Shown here: piece after piece, positions 56,827 through 64,000 of the stretch | Position numbering within the stretch: the first letter of the stretch is position 1 | Layout: each line of letters begins with the position of its first letter | Source of the DNA: Bidens hawaiensis | Taxonomy: Eukaryota; Streptophyta; Magnoliopsida; Asterales; Asteraceae | DNA length: 64,000 nucleotides | Assembly (NCBI GenBank): GCA_021521415.1 | Contig: JAIQDT010003011.1 | Span: forward strand, 1 to 64,000 | Reading direction: 5' to 3' | Made by a program: the position numbers and the translations under genes | The notes under the pieces: generated by a model | What the model saw: only the letters and a program-made list of their open reading frames with translations | Databases searched by the model: none | What the model was told of the DNA's origin: nothing

Positions 56827-58031
56827 TTCGAGAGAAATAAGCATCCTATATGCTTAGACTCAAACAGAGAATGGGACTTAAAGAAGAAAAGAAAGAAGAT
56901 GCCAGTTCAAGAAAGCCATGTGTCGCTTAAGCAAGTTCGAGAATGGTATAGTACATGATTGAGTTCATGTAAAGATTTAAGAATATATGTCTATGTAGGT
57001 CAAATGAAAGTAGAAGAATATATAAAAGCTAGCTTAACTTGCTAGAGAAGAATGTGTATGTGTTAGCTTAATTTATAGATAATAAGGTATGTATGCTAGC
57101 TTAATTGCTAGCGATAAGAATGTAGGTTATTTGTATGTTTGCGTGATTGAATAGTAGAAACTAGCACAAGTAAAATTTTAAAGGGAAGTATGTAGGACCT
57201 GAGGAGTAATGTAAAGAGTTACTTACACTTGGCCACTGTCATTTACTACTTACCTTACAAATCATGTGCTAAAAATTCCTGTAGTGATAACTTTTGTGTT
57301 TCCTTAGAGATAAGATAGGACGAATGTTGCAAAGAGACGAGCACGAGGACGTCGTACTGGATGTTGTGGTAGGACACGTTCCAACCTGACACCTTTTTAA
57401 AGAAATGTGTGACCACATGATATACGAAAGCAGTAGGATTCCAACTATAGAAAGTAATGAAGAAGGTTCACACTTGAAGCTTGTAGTCAAATACACTAAG
57501 GGAGTTGCTTAACCATTTTGCATTTCAATGCCAACAAAGCTCACTGAAGCATTAAAGGCTACCCAGATTAGGCATCCAAGTGGAAGAAACATGAAAGAAA
57601 CGGAGATAAGTCAAATGAAATGTGCTAAAACACGTAGTATACCTACAATAGTTAATTCTATGAGGGAACTTGTTGGGATCGTGAGTGATAAAGTGAATGT
57701 TGATTAGAGATGATCAAGAATTACGGGTAACTGTCAAGGAATCCTAATTGAAAAGGCATGAAAGGATGAGGCTACGTGGTGTAGCGAGTGTGAAAGAAGG
57801 ACACTAGGAAGAATGTAGTTGTGTACGTGAGACTGTTATGAAGAAACCACTAGTGATACCTCCGTTAAAATTATGAGAATAATTAAGAATTGTAAGATAG
57901 AGCTAGAGGGGCGCGATTTCCCTGCTACTCTGGTCTTAGGAGTGTTCGACACAGTTTGGGAATGGATTAGCTGTCTGAGTTTGAGGCTCAGATAGTCTGT
58001 AAGAGGGAGTTGATAAGATTAAAATCTTTGG
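56827..58031 (+). pseudogene. Ty3-type internal fragment, inverted partner of 30179-31381
   Basis: Aligns throughout with the reverse complement of 30179-31381. A short ORF near 56860-56958 begins the coding region but stops early. The stretch 57415-57705 parallels the 109-codon ORF at 30487-30816 but has in-frame stops. Around 57895-57960 it encodes IELEGRDFPATLVLGVFD-like residues, similar to the Ty3 segment after protease. It ends at AAAATCTTTGG, where Cassandra LTR sequence begins. Confidence 0.6.
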
Positions 58032-58167
58032 ATAGTGGTACGTCTCAGCCAAAGCGAACAATATTATGATGCGGCGGTAGCTGGGCTATTACAGATGATA
58101 TCAGAGCAAGGGCCAGACCGGTGATGCCAGGTCCCGCGAGGATGCTGGAACCCAAAGGGGGGTGGAT
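58032..58167 (+). mobile_element. Cassandra LTR end, primer site and internal domain
   Basis: A truncated LTR end (58032-58093, ending GGGCTATTACA) is followed by primer site GATGATATCAGAGC, with one change from the consensus. A 74-bp internal domain contains GGTCCCGCGAGGATGCTGGA and a purine tract AAAGGGGGGTGGAT. It is the inverted counterpart of 30030-30178. Confidence 0.85.
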
Positions 58168-58426
58168 TGTGACGTCGCACATCGGTTGGAGAGGAGAACA
58201 AAACCTTCTTTATAAGGAGGTGAATACATTCCCCATCATAACACGTTTTGGGTGATTAATGGTAGCAGATGAGAGGAGAGCTCCACAGTTAAGCGTGCTC
58301 AGGTGGGAGTAGTAGCAGGATGGGTGACCTCCTAGGAAGTCTCCACCTAAGCAACCAAAAACAAATCCGTGAGCTCTTCGTGGGCAAAGCGGACAATATT
58401 GGTGGTGCGAGGGGCCGGATGTTACA
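58168..58426 (+). mobile_element. Cassandra TRIM LTR 1 (259 bp)
   Basis: Starts TGTGACGTCGCACATCGG and ends GGCCGGATGTTACA. A TATAAGG motif and the 5S-derived segment lie in the middle. A second primer site, AGTGGTATCAGAGAC, follows immediately at 58427, so this LTR borders internal domains on both sides. Confidence 0.88.
58275..58342 (+). other. 5S rRNA-derived segment in Cassandra LTR 1
   Basis: CTCCACAGTTAAGCGTGCTC and GGATGGGTGACCTCCTAGGA closely match the plant 5S rRNA 3' half containing the A box, intermediate element and C box. It is shorter than a 5S gene and lacks the 5' half. Confidence 0.9.
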
Positions 58427-58596
58427 AGTGGTATCAGAGACACTCCTGTTCCGTTCGGGATGGTGGAACAAACCTCATTAGAGACGGTGAGTCCCCTGGG
58501 GTGTCGCGAGGTACACCTTAGGCGAATCCCACATCCTAGATTAGATGGTGGGGCAAACCTCATCGAGGACGATGAGTCCAAAGGGGGGGGGGTGTT
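58427..58596 (+). mobile_element. Cassandra internal domain with duplicated segment
   Basis: Begins with the primer site and contains two copies of a ~75-bp segment with GGTGGGGCAAACCTCATCGA (near 58460 and 58545). It ends in a run of ten G residues, likely the polypurine tract. Confidence 0.8.
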
Positions 58597-58866
58597 TGTA
58601 ACACCCTAGGCAAATCCAACCTCGGTCGTGGACAGGAGAGATCCTTGGTTCATAAGTGCATGTCCCGCCTCTTAAATCACCAACGCGTTTTGGGCTTAAT
58701 GGTAGTGGACGAGAGGAGAGCTCCACAGTTAAGCGTGCTCAGGTGGGAGTAGTAGCTGGATGGGTGATCTTCTGGGAAGTCTCCACCTAAGCAACCAAAA
58801 ACAAATCCGTGAGCTCTTCGTAGGCAAAGCAGACAATATTGGTGGTGCGATGGGCGGAATGTTACA
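58597..58866 (+). mobile_element. Cassandra TRIM LTR 2, variant 5' part
   Basis: Starts TGTAACACCCTAGGCAAATC; the start could also be at 58593, TGTTTG. It ends GGCGGAATGTTACA. The first ~85 bp differ from LTR 1, while the rest, from CGTTTTGGGC onwards, is closely similar, so it may be a recombinant or subfamily LTR. Confidence 0.8.
58715..58780 (+). other. 5S rRNA-derived segment in Cassandra LTR 2
   Basis: CTCCACAGTTAAGCGTGCTC then GGATGGGTGATCTTCTGGGA. It has two changes in the C-box region relative to LTR 1. Confidence 0.88.
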
Positions 58867-59014
58867 AGAGGGCCGGAGCGGTGGTGCTAGGTCCCGCAAG
58901 GACGCTAGACTCTTAAGGGGATGGGGGATTGTGACATGCCACATCAGTTGGGGAGGAGAACTAAGGTTTCCTTATAAAGAGGTGGATACCTTCCCCATCA
59001 TAACGCGCTTTGTA
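58867..59014 (+). mobile_element. Cassandra internal remnant and truncated LTR 3
   Basis: The internal piece lacks a readable primer site but keeps GGTCCCGCAAGGACGCTAGA. LTR 3 starts TGTGACATGCCACATCAG at 58930 and breaks off near 59014 at AACGCGCTTTG, before the 5S-derived segment. Confidence 0.82.
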
Positions 59015-59226
59015 AAGTAAGGACCCGAACCGGCTCTAGACCCGGGTTCGTGTCCCAACACCCCCACCTTATTAATTTTGTCTTAATTATTATTTTCTTT
59101 ATTCCCTTAAATTAATTTAACAAGTATCTTTAAAAAAAGAAGAAAATTTAAAATAAATTCTCACTCGTTTAACGAACCGAACCTCGTCAACTTTCAAAAT
59201 AAATTATCGGATTAACGTTTTCTGTA

Positions 59227-59257
<31 letters not shown>
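59015..59257. other. Unassigned interval ending in a TA microsatellite
   Basis: Contains a B-box-like ACCCGGGTTCGTGTCCC at 59039-59055, then AT-rich DNA and a (TA)n tract at 59229-59257. I see no gene. Confidence 0.5.
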
Positions 59258-59262
<5 letters not shown>

Positions 59263-59576
59263 TAGGTTAAAATAAAACTCACTTGAGTTGTGAAAACTCT
59301 AGAAACCCGTTCTCAACCCCATGTTTTTAATTAAAGTTTGAATCTTTTGGTTCACAATTAAAGTTAATAAAAAATGTAAACATAAATGTAACTTTTTCTC
59401 TCTCCTGAAAACATATATAAAAATTAGTAAAAAAATGTTAAAAAATAGCAAAACATTTTTTTTATGTTTTTCGATGTTTTGTATTAAATGTTACAACATA
59501 TATTACGTGTGCAAAAAAAAAACGATGTTACATAGGGTTTTCACAACTCAAGTGAGTTTTCATCTATACTTCCCCT
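59258..59576. mobile_element. Short MITE (319 bp), TA target
   Basis: Starts AGGGTTAGG and ends ACTTCCCCT between TATATA tracts. Near-terminal inverted repeats share AAAACTCACTTGAGTTGTGA, perfect over 24 bp. The interior is AT-rich with no ORF. It is a different family from the 690-bp MITE but has a similar end design and target. Confidence 0.82.
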
Positions 59577-59718
59577 ATATATAGTTATAAGTTCATATTT
59601 TTTTGACTTAAAAAATCTAATACAATTTTTTACTTCCTTAATAAACCGAACTTTTAGCTAGTCAAATAAATTTCGTTCAACTTTCCCATTATATATATAC
59701 ACACACACATATATATAT

Positions 59719-60399
59719 AGGGGTGGGATCTAGTGAAAACTCCTCTTAAAGAGAAAACTAAAAATCTTCTAAAAAACTATTTTTAACTTTTTAATTTTTT
59801 TTAAGTTTCTTTTTTTTCCATTATTCTTATATGTTGTTATTGGTTTAAAAAAAACAACTTGTCGGTAACCTCGTCTGTATAGTGCACATGTGTAATAGTG
59901 TGCATTGCATATATACAAAAGTGTTTGTATTGCATAGAATACAACACTATTGCACATATTTGATACTCACTATTGTATATATGCAATATAAGACTAATAC
60001 ACACATCGAATACACATTAGTACGTATGTGTAATACAACAGTAACGCACATGTGCACCACATCGACTTTTACTTTATTATTATTTTTTTTCCATATAATA
60101 CACCACTACTACACATATACAATACACAAATATTGAATATATGCAATAAAACACTATTAAACTAAAAAATACACAGTAATACACATGTGTAATACAACGG
60201 TATCGCACAGTAATACGTATGTGCATTACATCGGGTTTTTTTTATTTTTTTCAAGTGAAATATAAGAAAATATAAGAATAATGGCTAAAACAGAATTTTG
60301 AAAATATTTTTTTATTTTTAATTAAAAAGTAACTTTAAGAGTTTTTAAGAGTTTTTAAGTTTTCTCTCTAAATGTGAGTTTTCTCTTGATCCTCTCCCT
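59719..60399 (-). mobile_element. MITE copy 3 (~681 bp)
   Basis: Begins AGGGGTGGGATCTAGTGAAA and ends CTTGATCCTCTCCCT, flanked by TA microsatellites. Same orientation as copy 2 (28500-29193) and highly similar along its full length. No transposase. ORFs at 59769-60136 are low-complexity. Confidence 0.85.
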
Positions 60400-61245
60400 A
60401 CATATATATATATATATAATCAAAATATCAATAATTAATATTTATTTTATTTAATTGAAAATCAAACCGAAATACAAATAATAATAATAATAATGATTCA
60501 AAACCTAAGAGACTCCAAATTCTTTTAAACCCATTAATAACCGTTACGTCGTATTACTTCATTTTATTTATTTATGATCTCTAGCTTACTTATCTATATT
60601 ATATTATAATAGAAATGAAAGTCAAAACGGAATAATTTGACACTAACCTGAAACGAAACTTACAATCCTAATAAACTGAAACCAAGCTGAAATTAAAATA
60701 AAAAAGCGAAACGGAACTTACAATCCAATTCCAAAAACATGAAAACCGGGAACCATACCAAACACTAAAACAGCCAAACTAATAAACTAAGCAAACCGAA
60801 ACAAAGCGACATATCATATCATTTTCTGCCACAAGAACAAGGTTTCACAAACCTCAAAAATAAACTTTTACTCTGAGCATGTGTATGTGTCAATAATAAT
60901 AATAATAATAATAAATAACAATAACTTAACACATACGAGAAGCAAAGATATAAGCATTCGCTCCAAACCAAATAAAAAACTTAAACCAAATAAAAAATCA
61001 AATATAATCGAGACCGAAATCACAAACATATTCATTTTTGTTTATTTAACTTTAACCAAACAAACAGACAAACAAGAACAAATAAATGAATAGGGGTTAA
61101 AGACAAAAACCAAATAAACTCAAACCGAATAAACAAACGGGCAAACACAAACAAATAGATGAACAGGGCTCTACGTTCCTCTTATTAATCTTTGAGTAAC
61201 TATGTTGTTCATTGTACAATTAGCCTAATTGGGTATTTTGTACAG
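60400..61245. other. AT-rich interval with simple repeats
   Basis: Contains AAT runs at 60479-60493 and 60895-60913, and repeated CAAACCGAA/AAACAAAC-like short motifs from about 60660 to 61160. No gene recognised; the ORF at 60881-61093 is low-complexity. Confidence 0.6.
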
Positions 61246-61308
61246 GTGGTTAGGAACGAAGAAGATCAGCCCGCCCACAAACGGCGACTTTCTTCCACTA
61301 TTGTGAAG
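61246..61308 (+). CDS. Candidate internal exon (63 bp) of an unidentified gene
   Basis: Bounded by TTTTGTACAG before and AAG/GTTAGAG after, good plant splice sites, and open in one frame (RNEEDQPAHKRRLSSTIVK). It is less AT-rich than its surroundings. I do not recognise the family. It could be a real exon of a gene running right, a pseudogene or chance; no start codon or promoter was identified. Confidence 0.35.
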
Positions 61309-61452
61309 GTTAGAGAAACAAAAACCATGTTTTTATATGTTTGAAACCCTATTTTGGGTGTTTAATAGTTTGTGATTTTATATTATGTGATATTTGTTTA
61401 AAAATGTTTGTGAGCTGGGGAAATTGCTGAAGATGATGTCACTGCTTTGTAG

Positions 61453-61532
61453 GGTGATGATGGCAACAAATCTTCGAATGTGAATGTAACTGGATATCAA
61501 AGCTTTCAAAGTTGGCTATCCATACTTTGTAG
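61453..61532 (+). CDS. Candidate internal exon (80 bp) of the same unidentified gene
   Basis: Preceded by CTGCTTTGTAG and followed by GTACTACT, and open in the phase left by the previous exon (GDDGNKSSNVNVTGYQSFQS). The intervening 144-bp AT-rich stretch would suit a plant intron. Not identified. Confidence 0.35.
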
Positions 61533-61635
61533 GTACTACTGTGCTATCATCTTAAATCTATTTTATTATACATGGTCATACCCACACCTAAAAGATGCCT
61601 CGGTGAAAAAATGTTTATTCTCCTCTCACTGGTTT

Positions 61636-61790
61636 AAATGAAGGGATATGTTATTCATACACCTTTTAGTTATCCACACACCTTACATATGATCGTATAG
61701 GGGTTATACTGTCGTATGGAACTCACTTGAAAGTGGGTGTGTATAAATCAAAGGATGTGTGGATAACCAAAGCCTAAATAAATAAGTTTA
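61636..61790. repeat. Possible small foldback element
   Basis: TTATCCACACACCTTACA near 61672 and, inverted, AGGATGTGTGGATAACC near 61752, with CATACACC/GGTGTGTATAA also paired. Suggestive of a short MITE, but its ends are not clear. Confidence 0.35.
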
Positions 61791-62175
61791 GAGCTGAATT
61801 TACTATATTTTGAAACAACGAAATTTTGATGAGGTTACTATAAATGTAAAAAGTAATATTAACCAAAATAATAATGTTTTTTCTGTATATAAAAGGAGGC
61901 TATAACTTATGTACTTGCATATAATATCATTAAAGAGAACAAAAGAAAAAAATAAAATGGCTTGGCAATTAAAAACTCATTAATATTGAAACCCAACAAA
62001 CTTGAACCTCGCAAACCCGACGGGTTCTGGGTGAGTTTTTTTTATTTGTTTAAAACCCGTACCCGTTTAACAACCCAGGCTTTGGGGACTCCCTTGTGCT
62101 GCGTGTAAGATTACAGCCATGAAACATATTCTTTAATTAAATTATCAATAAGATACTTAAGTGGGTTCTTAATAA

Positions 62176-62271
62176 GGGTGATGAAGGTGAGCTTGCAGAA
62201 ACCTGCCAAAATATTGTTGAAGGTTTAGATGCTTCATTAACATGCATAGCAAACTTGGTGTATACATTGAT
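62176..62271 (+). CDS. Candidate exon (~96 bp) of the same unidentified gene
   Basis: After TTAATAAG an open stretch encodes GDEGELAETCQNIVEGLDAS and then LTCIANLVYTLM, followed by GTATTTTG, a possible donor site. It resembles coding sequence in composition, but I cannot link it to a known protein. The acceptor might instead be at CTTGCAG (62192-62198). Confidence 0.3.
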
Positions 62272-63480
62272 GGTATTTTGTTAAAACTTTTTGTACACTA
62301 TTTTATTCATCTAATGTTATAAAAGTTTTAATTGTGATATCTTTAAACGGTAGAACTTGGTATTGGAGGTTTCCGTATGGGTGTTGTGCATTTTACTCTG
62401 CAGCTTGTTTTGCTCAAGGAACCCATACGGTCATACCCGGTTTATGATTACTTGTATATGGTTTGGTTAATTAAACCTGAATTTGACTTATGACAAAAAT
62501 AATCTATTTGTGCTATTTGACAATTTCTAAATATTTTTTTGTCAGCTCAATAATCATCTGTACAAATTTTATAGTTTTTTCGGTGACTTCAAATCAAAAG
62601 GTAACTATTTTTTGTTAAATTCTTTTTTTTGGCTATTTTTGTATACTTACAAACTTTTTTAATTATTCTAATATTGTATTATAACGTGTAACACATGTGT
62701 TGAAAACATTTTGCTCATATTTTGCACCTGCCATATAATGAGAGTAGACGAAACTATACATAAAATTGAAATACCGCGAACCATATAATAAGCTCGTACT
62801 TTTTTATAAAGTGTCTAATAAAGTTTGTGCTATAATGAATAGAAAACATTGATAGTGGAGAAATAAATAGTAGCAAGGAAGTCTCAAACTGTTCTAATTT
62901 CAAAACAGAATGAATCAAAGGGGTTAAATATGTTTTGGCTTTTAAGCGTTGCACACTTTTTAGATAAATTAGTTATAACAAAAGATTTATTATGTGATCT
63001 TGCTATTATTATTATTTTTAATTATCGAGTCTTTTCTTATTTAAGGATGTGAAAACAAAGCTATTCATTTTTCTTTTACCATGTAAAGGGATTGGGTACA
63101 ACAAAACTTTCCAAACCATCAAATTTTGGTTGAAAATTGCCTCACATCTTGCTTATGTGGACCAAATTTTGGCATCATATTGATTCTCTACCATCAAGAT
63201 ATATATTGGACCAAGCAAAGTGTAACCAAAATTAATGCAACATGTGATTGAGCTCTTTTGCACCGTATGTGAGTCCCCTCTACAACTCACAACTAATGTT
63301 GGCACCATAACTGATCGAAACACCACCAAGAGAATTTATGTTGTGTCCCCGCTGCAACGTGCAGGTCTACTACTAGTACTAAATACAAATATAATAATAT
63401 TATAATTTTAATTTTTACTTAAACTCTATTAAATCCCAAATCTGTCATACGTAGTTGTAATTATTTCGTTATAATTAATT
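62272..63480. other. AT-rich interval, no gene recognised
   Basis: Both strands show only short ORFs and no transposon protein, LTR boundary or RNA gene. Further exons of the candidate gene could be hidden here but none stands out. Confidence 0.5.
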
Positions 63481-64000
63481 TATAGTATCGTTAACAACTA
63501 GGAACTTTTGTCAACGTATCTCGAGGAGCCAACAGTTTCTATCTTAATTTTATCGTCATCCATCTTCGTTAATCCACTCGTGAAGGTGAGTTTACATACC
63601 CTTTTTTCCATCTTTTATATTTTGGGGGTAACATATATACATTATTAACTTTACTCATGTTTTATTATCTCATCTATTCAAAACACAATTCAATTTATGT
63701 TTATGTGTAATTATTGTATGCTTTATGACTATGCTCTATGTGGTTAAGTGTTTATTTTATGTTTGGTGGTTGTTATCTCATCCTCATCTATTCTCATCTA
63801 GTATGATTATACATTTACCCATGTACATTGTTTTTGTATCAATAGGAACAGGTCCACATCTATTTAGTTGTTTACATTTTCATAAGTTTTGTAATGCTCA
63901 CCATTTACATATGAATTGTGATTTATATATATGCGCGCACACACACACACACAACTAAAACTTATATATTCTCTCCAACATTCATGTTGACAAACTCTAT
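63481..64000 (+). mobile_element. Probable LTR fragment, runs off the window
   Basis: Landmarks follow the order seen in the element A and B LTRs: CTCGTGAAGGTGAGTTTACA near 63581, TTTTGGGGGTAACATATATA, a TA/CA tract, and CATTCATGTTGACAAACTC at the edge (compare CATGTTTGTTGACAAAACTT at 29543). The LTR end and any internal region would lie beyond 64000. Confidence 0.45.

Noticed and set aside
58275..58342. Functional 5S rRNA gene
   Set aside because: Only the 3' half of 5S is present, inside an LTR with primer sites on both sides, which is the Cassandra arrangement.

Overview
The window is plant nuclear DNA, mostly nested repeats. No complete host gene could be identified. LTR structures, initiator-tRNA-Met primer sites, Cassandra-type TRIMs with 5S rRNA-derived sequence, Ty1/copia and Ty3 fragments and TA-targeted MITEs all point to a dicot. 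The LTR families and the extra ORF of the copia element look most like those of Asteraceae, but that last step rests on memory and is only moderately sure.

Layout. (1) 1-16239: five full copies and one partial copy of a 2.78-kb tandem unit, nearly identical to each other. The array ends inside an ~80-bp sub-repeat field whose diverged relatives continue to about 16570. (2) 16571-19150: minus-strand LTR with primer site. (3) 19151-31424: a minus-strand Cassandra TRIM whose LTR is split by a 10.6-kb non-autonomous Ty3 element (19206-29816, TSD CCATC). That element holds an inverted solo LTR (22242-24609, TSD TAAAG) and two MITEs forming a 1.4-kb palindrome. Then come the Cassandra remainder and a Ty3 internal fragment. 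(4) 31425-35109: plus-strand Ty3 pol remnant and its LTR. (5) 35110-56724: a minus-strand Ty1/copia element (TSD TTTTA). It has gag, protease and integrase remnants, a truncated RT and a long extra ORF. Its left LTR is split by a solo LTR (35164-37109, TSD CACCG) and a gag-only Ty3 element (37285-43917, TSD GAAAG). (6) 56730-59014: the rest of the interrupted Ty3 LTR, its internal fragment and a cluster of Cassandra LTRs, which mirrors part of region 3 in inverted orientation. (7) 59015-64000: two more MITEs, AT-rich DNA, possible exons of an unidentified gene, and probably the start of another LTR.

Nesting and target-site duplications give the order of events. The Cassandra/Ty3 chimera and its LTR are oldest. 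Copia and the first gag-only element landed in them, and the solo LTRs, the second gag-only element and the MITEs are younger. No element here looks autonomous: pol is missing, eroded or interrupted in each, so mobility would need proteins supplied in trans.

The most unusual signal is a tRNA-like cassette (A-box-like and B-box motifs plus a T run) inside several LTRs of one Ty3 superfamily, parallel to the 5S-derived promoter in the Cassandra LTRs nearby. Also notable are the satellite's origin and junction, an identical Ty3-Cassandra chimeric junction at two inverted loci, and the copia element's large non-membrane extra ORF. All alignments were made by eye.
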